39,920 nt of DNA, taken from the NCBI GenBank assembly GCA_013823135.1, contig PNLP01000064.1:1-39920 (forward strand), written 5' to 3'. This document shows, piece after piece, positions 6,827 through 15,906 of this stretch (positions within the stretch are counted from its first letter, which is position 1; each line of letters starts with the position of its first letter). The position numbers were made by a program, and so were the translations under genes. This stretch comes from Planctomycetaceae bacterium (GTDB taxonomy: Bacteria > Planctomycetota > Planctomycetia > Gemmatales > Gemmataceae). The notes below the pieces were generated by a model, which was given only the letters and a program-made list of their open reading frames with translations, searched no databases and was not told the DNA's origin.

Positions 6827-8314
6827 TCACTTTCGGGACCAACCCACCACAGTGAAAGAGATAACGGTTAAAATCATAACGGTGATGAGAACGTATCCCA
6901 GGGCAGTCCGCCGCACAGTCGCCGCTTCCTGCGCTCGCCCCGCCGCTGTCCACGAGACGAAATTCTGACCGTCTTGAAGTTGTGCCATAACGTCTGTCAT
7001 GAAACCCTGCCGTTCTGGGCCGGGTCCGGTTGCCGCGAAGAAACAACCACCTGGCAGGACCGCTTCATTGTGTTCGGGTGCCAGGATCCGCGTGAACAAT
7101 CGGACAATCGCGTCGGTTCGAGCGTGGACGGCGACTGCGAGTTGAAACAGGCGGGCATTCGCTGCCGGGTCGGTGACTGGCGGCATGACCCGATACACGA
7201 GCCGCGGGATGAGCGTCGTCGTTTGCCAGCGGATAGACTCGACAATCAGGCCAACCCGGTCTGCGTTGGTGAGTCGAGCAACGTAGGGGAGTTTCCGCCC
7301 GAGTCGTTGCTTTCGGCGGGGGACGGGCAGACGAGCCAGAAACTCACTGAATCCCGGTATCTGCTCAGCATCACAGACAACGCCCACGACGGGACACCGG
7401 ATCTGGAGTACGTCAGCCGCAGATCGGAGATCCTCGGCAGCAAAGAACCCGGCCTGATTCGCGAGGGCAGGGGAACGAGTACAGGCTTCGGGAACGAGGA
7501 CGAGAATTCCGTTGACCGGGCAGAACGGCCTTCGGTTGCTGCGGATGAGGTTGCACAGGTGGCGGAACCGGGCGGTGAGCAGGGCAATCCGGGCGGGGTC
7601 CTTCGCGAGGGGAACAGTCGGCGTCGGCGCGACATCCGCTTCTGGCGGCTCATTGGCGACGGTCGCTAGCGTGGGGAACTCCTCGGAGGTTGGATCGGGA
7701 GCCGAGTCGTTCGAGGGGGCGTCGCTGGCCTCAGTAGTCGCGGTCGCCCAACCGGCGAGACTACCAAGGAGCGAGGTCTCATCGGTCGCGACGAAGATGG
7801 CGTCTTTCAGGGCGAACAGCCGGACCGGCGGGTCACCAGGAGCTGCAAATTCGGTTACCTTGCCATGTGCTGCCTCGAACAAAGTCGCGTCACCACCGTG
7901 TGGTCTACCAATGATGAGGAACACTGGCAGGCGAGTGAAGTGAACTCCTGCCCGCTCCGCCGCACCGACAGCCACCTCCCATGCGTTGTCGAGATCCGGG
8001 AATAGCGACGGGTGTGCGACCGGGCGAAGGAGACGCCAGAGCCAAAAGGCAGCCCAAGCATTCGCATAGAGGATCAAGGCGAGGAGCGGGAGCCATAAGC
8101 GCGCAAGCCACTGGGTGGGGGCTTCCACATAGCGGACGAGGTCAAATCTATTGTTTGCCCACCCAAGTGCGACTAAAACTGCAACCAGAGCAATGACGTG
8201 GAAGCCCCAAAAAATCCAGGGCCGTGACCCGCGAGCCGTCTCACCAATCATCGGGAGGAGGAGCCCGAAGAACCCGGCAACCTTCGACCAAAGCCAGCGG
8301 GCAAGGGTGAGCAT
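6827..8314 (-). CDS. tssM: TssM/IcmF-like inner-membrane protein lacking the periplasmic domain
   Basis: This 495-aa protein corresponds to the N-terminal membrane and cytoplasmic part of TssM, which forms the T6SS baseplate-docking membrane complex with TssL. Hydrophobic segments lie at about 33-52 and 72-92; a cytoplasmic domain follows, and a third segment sits at about 470-490 (TALGYVLITVMILTVISF). The protein ends VVGWSRK, right after that segment. Canonical TssM is over 1000 aa and continues with about 700 residues in the periplasm that contact TssJ. The P-loop position reads GRPHGGDAT (136-144) and lacks the lysine of GxxxxGK[ST], so ATP binding is unlikely. It lies 48 bp downstream of tssL in the same operon. 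The family call rests on layout, topology and its tssL neighbour. Confidence 0.72.
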   Translation of the reverse strand: MLTLARWLWSKVAGFFGLLLPMIGETARGSRPWIFWGFHVIALVAVLVALGWANNRFDLVRYVEAPTQWLARLWLPLLALILYANAWAAFWLWRLLRPVAHPSLFPDLDNAWEVAVGAAERAGVHFTRLPVFLIIGRPHGGDATLFEAAHGKVTEFAAPGDPPVRLFALKDAIFVATDETSLLGSLAGWATATTEASDAPSNDSAPDPTSEEFPTLATVANEPPEADVAPTPTVPLAKDPARIALLTARFRHLCNLIRSNRRPFCPVNGILVLVPEACTRSPALANQAGFFAAEDLRSAADVLQIRCPVVGVVCDAEQIPGFSEFLARLPVPRRKQRLGRKLPYVARLTNADRVGLIVESIRWQTTTLIPRLVYRVMPPVTDPAANARLFQLAVAVHARTDAIVRLFTRILAPEHNEAVLPGGCFFAATGPGPERQGFMTDVMAQLQDGQNFVSWTAAGRAQEAATVRRTALGYVLITVMILTVISFTVVGWSRK

Positions 8315-8362
8315 GTGTGCGTCGTCTGCCGGAAACTGGGAACGGGGTGAATAACCGAGCGA

Positions 8363-9016
8363 TCATCGCCCGCCAAGGCTTGAGACAAGAACGTACGCTG
8401 CGACAGGGAGCAAAATGAGTGCCGCGGTGGCCCCAACACCGAGCATTCGCTCAAACCGAGACTCGGCCCGCCGTGGTGGAGCGTCGAATTCCGGGTCCGG
8501 CTCCAGATCGAACGGCGACTCAGGAACGGGCAATTCGCGGAGCGATTCACGCGTTACATCCGACCACTCGCGAAGCTTTCCCGGGTCGTCCGCCAGCGTA
8601 CCGCGAAAGCCGAGTTGTACGCACAGAAAGAAGACCTCCAGCGCATCAACATCGCCCGCACCGGACGCGAGCTTCGCCTGGTCCCAGAACCGCCACGCAC
8701 GATCGTTCGTGCCGTACAGTTCAACTTCCATTTTCCTCTCGTTCCATCGATCCCGCCAGGTTGGAACCTGAGTGAACAGTTCATCTACCCAGCAGGCAAG
8801 GGCGTACCGGACGCCAAGGAATCCGGCTGCAGCCTCGCCCGTTCGGCCGACCGGACGAGGACCGATCGTAGCTGTAGTGTTAGCCGCTGAGAGGAGTTCC
8901 TTGAGTCGGGAATGTTCGCGCTCGAACTCGAGGGCACGCCCGGATGCCAGTTGCTCACGGACGCGAAGAGCGCTCGCGAATACTGGGTAAGCGAACAGCG
9001 CGGTGTCGTCGCGCAT
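8363..9016 (-). CDS. tssL: TssL/DotU-like inner-membrane protein
   Basis: This 217-aa protein of the DotU/IcmH family is the partner of TssM in the T6SS membrane complex. The cytoplasmic helical domain includes GVRYALACWVDELF (near residues 70-83) and WNERKMEVELYGTNDRAWRF, the region usually containing the conserved E-ElyG motif. A single C-terminal membrane segment (GATAALILLPVAAYVLVSS) ends the protein, as in ordinary tail-anchored TssL. No peptidoglycan-binding extension is present. ATG 9016 is the first good start; the gene is divergent from tssK and shares its promoter region. Confidence 0.88.
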   Translation of the reverse strand: MRDDTALFAYPVFASALRVREQLASGRALEFEREHSRLKELLSAANTTATIGPRPVGRTGEAAAGFLGVRYALACWVDELFTQVPTWRDRWNERKMEVELYGTNDRAWRFWDQAKLASGAGDVDALEVFFLCVQLGFRGTLADDPGKLREWSDVTRESLRELPVPESPFDLEPDPEFDAPPRRAESRFERMLGVGATAALILLPVAAYVLVSSLGGR

Positions 9017-9109
9017 CGGCCGGATTCCGGGGGGTTCTTGTTTCTACTTCTGTCTCGATTATATAAGAAGCATTCATTCCGGCCCGAACCCCTATTCGGG
9101 GTGAGAACG
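9017..9109. promoter_or_regulatory. divergent tssL/tssK promoter region
   Basis: The 93-bp gap between the two divergent starts is AT-richer than its surroundings. On the plus strand TTGTTT (9038-9043) and TATATA (9060-9065), spaced by 16 bp, are a plausible promoter for tssK. No comparable pair is clear on the minus strand for tssL. Confidence 0.45.
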
Positions 9110-10558
9110 ATGTCCACTCGCGCGGTTCACTGGCACGAAGGATTGTTCCTTCGCCCACATCATCTTCAGGCAACTTGCCGTCACACAGAGCATCAGTCCC
9201 GCCAACTCGCCGATACGATCGCCCCGTACGCCTGGGGTTGTCGCGTTCTGGACATTGATCCCGACGCACTTGCAAATTCCCGCTTTCAAGTCCGCCGACT
9301 CCGTGCCCGTCTCCCTGATGGGACAGCCGTTGACATTCCAGAAGACACCACGCTCCCCCCACTCGACCTGAAGCCCGGACTCGAACGCGGCCCGCGGCTC
9401 ACGGTCTATCTCGCGGTTCCGGTATTGCAACTCGGTCGCCCGAACACCACCGAGTCGGAATCGAGTTCCTCACTCGCTCGATATCGGCTCGATTCGCAGG
9501 AACTCGAAGACGAGAATGCTGCCGACGACCGCGAGGCCGTCGTCGTCCGGAGACTGAACGCTCAACTCCTCACATCCGGCCAGGACTTCGCTGGGTATTC
9601 GGTGCTGCCTCTTGCGAAGATCGTGCGGTCCAGTCGCGCCGACGGGCGACCCGAGTTCGAGCCCGGATACATCCCGCCAGTTCTGGGGTGCGACACGTGG
9701 CCCGCACTCTCACGTGACATCTTGCAGGCGATCTACGACCGCGTCGGAACGAAGATCGACGTTCTCGCCGGTCAGGTTCTCGATCGCGGACTTGCATTTG
9801 AAGGCGGGAATCAAGCCGATGTGCTGATCGGTGCGCAACTCCGAGCGTTGAACGAGTTGTATGCACTCCTCGCGGGGCTTGCGTTCACGGCCGGGTTGCA
9901 CCCGGTGACGGCGTACCTTGAGCTATGCCGCGGGGTCGGCCAGTTAGCGTTGTTCGGGCCATCGCGCCGCCCGCCCCCGCTTCCGCGATACGATCACGAC
10001 GACATCGGCGGTTCGCTGTACTTTCTGAAGCGGTCGATTGACGCGTTGCTCGACGTGTTCGTCGAACCGGACTACAAGAGCCGCCCGTTCGTTGGGGCAG
10101 GTCTCCGGATGGAGGTCGCCCTCGAAGCCGCGTGGGTCGAATCGACGTGGCAGATTTACATTGCCGTTCAGAGCACACTTTCGGGCGACGAACTGATCCG
10201 CGTGCTGACGCAACCGGGCGTGCTCGACATGAAGGTCGGGAGTTCGGAGCGAGTCGACGCCGTCTTCCGCGACGGTCGCGAGGGGTTGCGGTTCACGCCG
10301 GTTCGGGCCGTCCCGCGGTCGCTCCCACACCCGAGCGGGGTGACGTACTTCCAACTCGCCACCGATGCGACCGCTTCCGAGTGGGCGGCTGTGCAGAAGT
10401 CGCTGTCGCTGGCCGTGCGGTTGAACGAGAATCTGATCGCCGGAAGCATCCATGGCCAGCGCGACTTGACGGTGCAGGTCGCGGGGCAGACGCCGACCCT
10501 GCGATTCACGCTGTACGTGGTCCCGCGAAAGAGCCTCGCCCCCGGCGAGTTGGTGTGA
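9110..10558 (+). CDS. tssK: T6SS baseplate protein TssK
   Basis: This 482-aa protein opens with VHWHEGLFLRPHHLQ, the hallmark start of TssK (W-G-FL-P-HFQ). TssK trimers join the baseplate wedge (TssEFG) to the TssL/TssM membrane complex. Length is a little above the usual 440-450 aa. The C-terminal domain, which contacts the membrane complex, ends YVVPRKSLAPGELV. I chose ATG 9110 because the family signature begins right after it; the frame is open further upstream but overlaps tssL on the other strand. It precedes clpV, separated by 161 bp containing a large inverted repeat. Confidence 0.93.
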   Translation: MSTRAVHWHEGLFLRPHHLQATCRHTEHQSRQLADTIAPYAWGCRVLDIDPDALANSRFQVRRLRARLPDGTAVDIPEDTTLPPLDLKPGLERGPRLTVYLAVPVLQLGRPNTTESESSSSLARYRLDSQELEDENAADDREAVVVRRLNAQLLTSGQDFAGYSVLPLAKIVRSSRADGRPEFEPGYIPPVLGCDTWPALSRDILQAIYDRVGTKIDVLAGQVLDRGLAFEGGNQADVLIGAQLRALNELYALLAGLAFTAGLHPVTAYLELCRGVGQLALFGPSRRPPPLPRYDHDDIGGSLYFLKRSIDALLDVFVEPDYKSRPFVGAGLRMEVALEAAWVESTWQIYIAVQSTLSGDELIRVLTQPGVLDMKVGSSERVDAVFRDGREGLRFTPVRAVPRSLPHPSGVTYFQLATDATASEWAAVQKSLSLAVRLNENLIAGSIHGQRDLTVQVAGQTPTLRFTLYVVPRKSLAPGELV

Positions 10559-10572
10559 AAATAACAAAAACG

Positions 10573-10689
10573 ATTCACCGCTGAGAACGCAGAGAACACA
10601 GGGGAAAGACACAAGCCAACGACCATTATAAGACTTGTGTTTCCTCGGGTTTGTCTTTCTCCGCGTCCTCTGCGTTCACTGCGGTGAAT
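10573..10689. repeat. large imperfect inverted repeat between tssK and clpV
   Basis: The arms begin ATTCACCGC (10573) and end GCGGTGAAT (10681-10689). The left arm continues GAACGCAGAG, and the right arm read in reverse continues GAACGCAGAGGACGCGGAG, with AAAGACA in both. Copies of this CCGC-GAACGCAGAG type are widespread dispersed repeats in bacterial genomes, including planctomycetes. In RNA it would fold into a long stem of about 45 bp with mismatches, and it could limit read-through or protect the tssK message end. Confidence 0.7.
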
Positions 10690-10719
10690 CCTCAATATTT
10701 TCTCCACAGAGATTTGCAC

Positions 10720-13368
10720 ATGGCCACGGTCAACCCCCGCGCGCTCTTCGAGAAGCTCAACGGCACCACCAAGCGCGCCCTGGAAGGGGCGGCCGGTCTG
10801 TGCCTGTCACGCACGCACTTTCACGTCGAACTGGAACACTGGTTCCTCAAGCTCACCGAGGCGACGAGCAACGATCTCGCTGCGATCTTCAAGCAATATG
10901 ACCTTGACCCCGCGAAAGTCCGGCAGCAACTCGAAGCCGCCGCGAATCGCTTCAAGACCGGCAACGGTCGCGCTCCGGACCTGTCGCCCGACATCCTCGA
11001 TGCGGTCCGTGAGGCTTGGGTCCTCGCTTCGCTGGAGTACGGCGCGGCCCGCGTCCGCTCCGCGTACATTCTAGCCGCACTGCTCACGGATCGGTCGCTG
11101 TCTGCCCGCACGACGACCGCCGTGCCCGAACTCGCGAAGATCGGCGGCGAGCGACTTCAGCGAGAACTGAAGGACTTGCTTCCGAGGTTTGCTTCCGAAG
11201 AGAACGAGCAGGAAGCCGCTTCCGATGCCTCCGCCGCTGGCCCGGATGGTCAACCTGCACATGCGGGTTCGTCGAAAACGCCGTCGCTCGATCAGTTCAC
11301 CGTGAACATGACTGCGAACGCGAAGGCTGGCAAGATCGACCCCGTCGTTGGTCGCGACGCGGAGATCCGGCAGGTCATCGACATTCTCACTCGTCGGCGA
11401 CAGAATAATCCGATTCTGACTGGCGAAGCCGGCGTGGGCAAGACCGCAGTGGTCGAGGGGCTTGCTCTGAGAATCGCTGCCGGGGACGTGCCCCCCCCGC
11501 TGAAGAATGTCGATCTGCGTTCGCTCGACCTCGGGTTGCTTCAGGCCGGGGCCGGGGTGAAGGGTGAATTCGAGAATCGGTTGAAGGCGGTGATTCAAGA
11601 AGTGAAGTCGTCGCCGACGCCCGTGATCCTGTTCATCGACGAGGCACACACGATGATTGGGGCCGGCGGCGCGGCCGGGCAGAACGACGCCGCCAACTTG
11701 CTGAAGCCGCCGCTCGCTCGCGGGGAACTCCGCACGATCGCAGCGACCACGTTCGCCGAGTACAAGAAGTTCTTCGAGACGGACGCGGCTCTGAAGCGGC
11801 GGTTCCAACTGGTTCGCGTAGAGGAACCTAGAGAAGCGAACGCCGTGCGAATGCTTCGCGGGCTCGTCCCGGTTCTGGAGAAGCACCACAAGGTCCGCGT
11901 GATGGACGACGCGATCACCGAAACGGTCCGCCTCTCGGTGCGCTACATGCCCGACCGCCAGTTGCCCGACAAGGCCGTGAGCCTACTCGATACTGTGTGC
12001 GGTCGCGTGTCGCTGAGCCAGCTTTCCACGCCACCGGCGCTCGAAGATTCCAAGCGTGAAATCGAGTACCTCACGAACGAGATCGCGTTCCTGGAACGCG
12101 AAGGCCGCGTGTCCGGCGGCGACCCTGAGAAGCTTGCGGATCGGAAGGCTCGAAAGGTTGCTGCCGAGAAGCGGACTGTCGAACTCGAACAGCAGCTTGC
12201 CGCCGAGCAGAAGGTAGTCGAGCAGATTCACGCCGTTCGCGACAAGCTCGAAGCCGGCACCGATCCCGCCACGGCTGATGCAACAGCTGCCGCTGAACTC
12301 GCAAAGCTGACTGCCGAACTCGCAAAGATTCAGGGCGAAGCGCCGCTGGTGTACCCAGTCGTTGCGGGTCAAGCGGTCGCGGAAGTGGTCGCGCGGCTCA
12401 CCGGAGTTCCGCTCGGGAAAATGGTGCGCAATGAGATCGAGACGTTGCTCAACCTCCCGAAGCACATGCAGGAGCGGGTTGTCGGTCAAGATCACGCCAT
12501 GGAAGCGATCGCTGAGCGCATCCGCACCGCACGCACGGACCTTGCCGACCCGCGTCGGCCCGTCGGCGTGTTCCTCCTCGTCGGCCCGTCGGGTGTCGGC
12601 AAGACCGAGACGGCGATGGCACTCGCGGACCTGCTCTACGGTGGCGACCGCAACATGGTCATCATCAACATGAGCGAATACAAGGAGGCGCACAAGGTGT
12701 CGCGCCTCACGGGTTCCGCGAAGGGGTACGTCGGGTACGGCGAGGGCGGCGTACTCACCAACGCAGTCAAGAACCGGCCGTACTCCGTCGTACTGCTGGA
12801 TGAAGTCGAGAAGGCGGACGAATCGGTGCAAGAAATCTTCTATCAGGTGTTCGACAAGGGGGTGCTACAGAACGACACCGGAGAGGACGTAAACTTCAAA
12901 AACACGATCATCCTGCTGACGTCGAACGCAGGCACAGACACGATCATGAAGGCGTGCGCCGATCCCGAGACGATGCCGGACGCGAAGGGACTCGCAGAAG
13001 TGTTGCGGCCGGACCTCCTGAAGTCGTTCAAGCCGGCACTCCTTGGGCGCATGGTGGTCGTGCCGTACTTCCCACTTCGCGCAGACGTGTTGAAGCGGAT
13101 CATTGAACTGCAACTGAAGAAGATCGGCGACCGACTCCGCGACAACCACAAGGCGACGTTCGCTTACGATCCAGCCGTCGTGGAGACGATCCTGGCACGC
13201 TGTACGGAGGTCGAGAGCGGCGCACGCAACGTCGATCACATCATCACGGGCACGGTGTTGCCCGCGATTTCGGACGAGATCCTGACCCGCATGGCAGAGG
13301 GGAAGGCCGTGCGGTCGGTCAAGGTTGGCGTCGGCGAGGAAGGGAAGTTCACGTTCACCATCGAGTAG
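10720..13368 (+). CDS. tssH: T6SS sheath-recycling AAA+ ATPase ClpV (TssH)
   Basis: This 882-aa ClpB-type protein disassembles contracted TssB/TssC sheath. It has an N-terminal sheath-binding domain (about 1-150), AAA1 with Walker A GEAGVGKT (G235-T242) and Walker B ILFIDEAHT, a middle coiled-coil region with Glu/Ala/Lys repeats (about 440-540), and AAA2 with Walker A GPSGVGKTE (from G622) and Walker B VVLLDEVEKA. The N-domain reads as ClpV rather than ClpB, and its place in the T6SS cluster supports this. ATG 10720 gives the usual ClpV start (RALFEKLNGTTKRALEGA). It converges with the HEAT gene, with 29 bp between stops and no clear terminator. Confidence 0.95.
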   Translation: MATVNPRALFEKLNGTTKRALEGAAGLCLSRTHFHVELEHWFLKLTEATSNDLAAIFKQYDLDPAKVRQQLEAAANRFKTGNGRAPDLSPDILDAVREAWVLASLEYGAARVRSAYILAALLTDRSLSARTTTAVPELAKIGGERLQRELKDLLPRFASEENEQEAASDASAAGPDGQPAHAGSSKTPSLDQFTVNMTANAKAGKIDPVVGRDAEIRQVIDILTRRRQNNPILTGEAGVGKTAVVEGLALRIAAGDVPPPLKNVDLRSLDLGLLQAGAGVKGEFENRLKAVIQEVKSSPTPVILFIDEAHTMIGAGGAAGQNDAANLLKPPLARGELRTIAATTFAEYKKFFETDAALKRRFQLVRVEEPREANAVRMLRGLVPVLEKHHKVRVMDDAITETVRLSVRYMPDRQLPDKAVSLLDTVCGRVSLSQLSTPPALEDSKREIEYLTNEIAFLEREGRVSGGDPEKLADRKARKVAAEKRTVELEQQLAAEQKVVEQIHAVRDKLEAGTDPATADATAAAELAKLTAELAKIQGEAPLVYPVVAGQAVAEVVARLTGVPLGKMVRNEIETLLNLPKHMQERVVGQDHAMEAIAERIRTARTDLADPRRPVGVFLLVGPSGVGKTETAMALADLLYGGDRNMVIINMSEYKEAHKVSRLTGSAKGYVGYGEGGVLTNAVKNRPYSVVLLDEVEKADESVQEIFYQVFDKGVLQNDTGEDVNFKNTIILLTSNAGTDTIMKACADPETMPDAKGLAEVLRPDLLKSFKPALLGRMVVVPYFPLRADVLKRIIELQLKKIGDRLRDNHKATFAYDPAVVETILARCTEVESGARNVDHIITGTVLPAISDEILTRMAEGKAVRSVKVGVGEEGKFTFTIE

Positions 13369-13397
13369 AGCAGGGCCGCTTGCGGCTTCGCGCTGCG

Positions 13398-14423
13398 TCA
13401 CTCACCTACCAGCCGTGTTCCTGTGGCGATCTTCCACAGGGCTGCAACGCTGCCGGCCGTGCGGGAGCGGGAAACTGCTGCCGCTTGGGTCGGCCCGACG
13501 GGTGGCTTCGCAGTCGCCTGAGGTGCGGCTGCTGGTGCCGCAACCGACGTTGACCCACGCAGCGGCTCAGACAGCAACCCGATTAAGTGGGCATTCTCGG
13601 TGGTGAGTTGGCGGTACGCGAGTGCCGAGATGTTGAGCCCACGACCTACTGCGATGCGCGCTTCCCGGATGAGTTCTGTGCCGGGCTCAACTGCGACAGC
13701 GTCGTAGTACGGGGCCGGGCCAGTAGCGTTTTCCTTCTCCTTGTCCGGCTGAACGGGCGGTGCTTTCTCCGGGGGCTTGACGGGCTCCTGATACGTCGCC
13801 ACGCACACTTGCAAAGCGGCATAAGCCAGGGCACGCACGCATTCGGATTGTTCCGACGGGAATCCGTCTTTCGTGCCTCCGTTGACTGCCGTTGTCAGCG
13901 CCGCGATCGTTTTCTTCGAGCAACAGCAACCGTTCGCGAACGCCTTTGCGGCTTCGATGCGAACGCACTCGCTGGGGTCGCCACGAAGGGCCGCAATCAG
14001 GGCGGGCTCGGCTTCGGGGTAATACTTGCAACTTACCGTACCGAGGTAGCGGACGGCCGCACGCCGGGCCGCCGCGTTCGCTTCATCTTGTTTGATCCGG
14101 GAGGCGGCCCCTTCCGCGCTCGTGGCTGGCTTGGCGAGGTCCGCGGCGCTCGGGCCGGAGCAACCTGAGCCCACCAGTCCGCCAGTAATCATGCCGATTG
14201 GGCTCACGACAGCGTTGAACATTTTGCCAATTGCCGAGCTGCAAAATTTCTGCTTGCATGCCGCCTTCTGGCCGGGGGTCATCGAGAACATCGAGAAGAT
14301 GTTCCGCGGCGCGGCCGGAGCGGCAACGGGTGCAACTGATGGCACAGGGACAGCAGGGATCTGCCCAAACGCAGCCAGAGCGAGTCCCCCGGACACGACG
14401 ATGACCGTGCCAAACGCTTTCAT
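13398..14423 (-). CDS. secreted cysteine-rich HEAT-repeat protein
   Basis: This 341-aa protein has a signal peptide (MKAFGTVIVVSGGLALAAFG, likely cut just after). A proline/alanine linker and a small cysteine-containing segment (KAACKQKFCSSAIGKMFNAV) follow. HEAT-like helices make up residues about 110-215 (ARRAAVRYLGTVSCKYYPEA, then DPSECVRIEAAKAFANGCCC and SEQSECVRALAYAALQVC). A Lys/Glu/Pro-rich linker and an alanine-rich tail complete it. GGAGGGGG before the ATG fixes the start, though the frame is open upstream. Secreted HEAT proteins of this kind are common in planctomycetes. Its location inside the T6SS cluster suggests, but does not prove, an envelope scaffold role. Confidence 0.8.
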   Translation of the reverse strand: MKAFGTVIVVSGGLALAAFGQIPAVPVPSVAPVAAPAAPRNIFSMFSMTPGQKAACKQKFCSSAIGKMFNAVVSPIGMITGGLVGSGCSGPSAADLAKPATSAEGAASRIKQDEANAAARRAAVRYLGTVSCKYYPEAEPALIAALRGDPSECVRIEAAKAFANGCCCSKKTIAALTTAVNGGTKDGFPSEQSECVRALAYAALQVCVATYQEPVKPPEKAPPVQPDKEKENATGPAPYYDAVAVEPGTELIREARIAVGRGLNISALAYRQLTTENAHLIGLLSEPLRGSTSVAAPAAAPQATAKPPVGPTQAAAVSRSRTAGSVAALWKIATGTRLVGE

Positions 14424-14519
14424 CGAACCCCCTCCAGAAGTCACCTTCCCCCTGGCCGGCGGATACGCTATGAGGCTCAAGAACTCAAGACGAAAGTACC
14501 GATCCTGAGGATTCGCGGA
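14424..14519. promoter_or_regulatory. divergent promoter region of the HEAT and beta-barrel genes
   Basis: A 96-bp gap separates two divergent starts, so promoters for both must lie here or within the neighbouring 5' ends. I see a good Shine-Dalgarno sequence on the minus side (for 14423) and a weaker GAGG on the plus side (for 14520), but no confident -35/-10 pairs. Confidence 0.3.
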
Positions 14520-15902
14520 ATGACCGCCCGGTTCTACATTGGGGTGGCTGGCGTGATTGCCGGGTGTGTCGGACTGGTGTGCCCGGTTGGGTCCCAGGTT
14601 CCCGCACTCGCAATTCCGCAGTCCATGCCCGTTGAGAAATCGACGGTTCAGGATGCAATCAAGGCTGTCCGCACGGGCCTCGTTTTGCCGGAGGTTGCGC
14701 CCCCGCCTGCCGAGCTCCCGCAAAGCCTCCCGGCTCCCACGCCTCTGCCGGTTGCCCCAGCCCCCACTCCGCTCCCGTCGCGGTCGCGGTCGCTGCCGCT
14801 GCCGCCGCTTGTCACGGAGCCGCTCCCGCCCGCGCTCCAGGTCGGTGGCCTGTCGGTCGATGGTCACCCCATTGACCTCTCACAGTTCCGGAGTCGGCTG
14901 AGTGGCAGTTGTGCGACGTGCGGACACGACGACTGCGAAACCTGCGGCGGATCACGCCACTGCTCGCCCGGCCGCAAACCGTGTGAACCGTTCCCGGCGA
15001 AGAACCGTGCCCAGCAATTGGTCGGGGTGCTCTACGAAAGTGTCTGCTGCCCGGACCCGTGCTACGAACCGAAATGGACGGCGCTGGCCGACGCAGCTTA
15101 CTTCACCGCAGCGGCGCGCCCGGTGTCGCAGACCCGGTTCCGATGGGACGCAGGGCTTGGGGGCGTGCTGCCCGACCGGGCCGAGTACTTCTGGGCGCGG
15201 GCAGATGGGCTCGGCCTCGGCCCTCGACCGGTCGCCCCACGACTCGGAGCAAGTCGGCTCAACTACCACGAACTGAGCATGTACACGGAAACGGCTGTCA
15301 ACGCGTCGCTTTCCATGATCATCAACCTCAACTACCGCACAAACAGCGCAATCGGTGCATCGCCCGGGGCCGGCTTTGGTGACATGCAAATCGGGACCAA
15401 GACTCTTCTGCTAGACAGTGAACTCTCCCAGGTTGCGTTCCAGTTCTTGACTTACCTGCCGACCGGCCAGTCCTCGAAAGGAACCGGGACCGGGCACGTC
15501 GCGCTCGAACCGTCACTTATCATTGGGCTGAAACTGTCGTCAGACACTTATATCCAGGCTCAGATCGCGGATCGGATTCCGCTTGGCGGCAACCCAGGGT
15601 ACGCGGGAGCCGTGCTGCAATACAGCATGAGCCTGAACCACGTACTGTGGCGGCCGGTTCGCGACGTGCAATTAATCGGGACGTGCGAATTCGCCGGACT
15701 CACCTTTTTGGACGGGGCATTCACCGACCCGATTCTGGGGGGGAACCAGCGAGCCGTTGGGGCGTCCTATTTCTCGCTTGGGCCGGGAATCCGCTTGAAC
15801 ATTTGCGACAAGATGGACTTCGGGGCCGGTTCAGCATTCGCGGTGACCGAGCAACACTTCGCGAATGCTCTGTTCCGCACCGAGTTCCGCTTCCGTTACT
15901 GA
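14520..15902 (+). CDS. cysteine-rich outer-membrane beta-barrel protein
   Basis: This 460-aa protein has a hydrophobic export signal (residues 3-25) and a proline-rich linker (60-105). A nine-cysteine segment (C131, C134, C139, C142, C148, C155, C176, C177, C181) could bind metal or form disulfides. From about residue 200 the sequence alternates polar and hydrophobic residues in beta strands with glycine/asparagine turns (NASLSMIINLNYRTNSAIG, FGDMQIGTKTLLLD) and ends FRTEFRFRY. A terminal aromatic after alternating residues is typical of outer-membrane barrels. Planctomycetes have many such proteins of unknown role. It sits between clpV and the giant periplasmic proteins, so an outer-membrane T6SS anchor is possible. 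Confidence 0.78.
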   Translation: MTARFYIGVAGVIAGCVGLVCPVGSQVPALAIPQSMPVEKSTVQDAIKAVRTGLVLPEVAPPPAELPQSLPAPTPLPVAPAPTPLPSRSRSLPLPPLVTEPLPPALQVGGLSVDGHPIDLSQFRSRLSGSCATCGHDDCETCGGSRHCSPGRKPCEPFPAKNRAQQLVGVLYESVCCPDPCYEPKWTALADAAYFTAAARPVSQTRFRWDAGLGGVLPDRAEYFWARADGLGLGPRPVAPRLGASRLNYHELSMYTETAVNASLSMIINLNYRTNSAIGASPGAGFGDMQIGTKTLLLDSELSQVAFQFLTYLPTGQSSKGTGTGHVALEPSLIIGLKLSSDTYIQAQIADRIPLGGNPGYAGAVLQYSMSLNHVLWRPVRDVQLIGTCEFAGLTFLDGAFTDPILGGNQRAVGASYFSLGPGIRLNICDKMDFGAGSAFAVTEQHFANALFRTEFRFRY

Positions 15903-15906
15903 CCTG

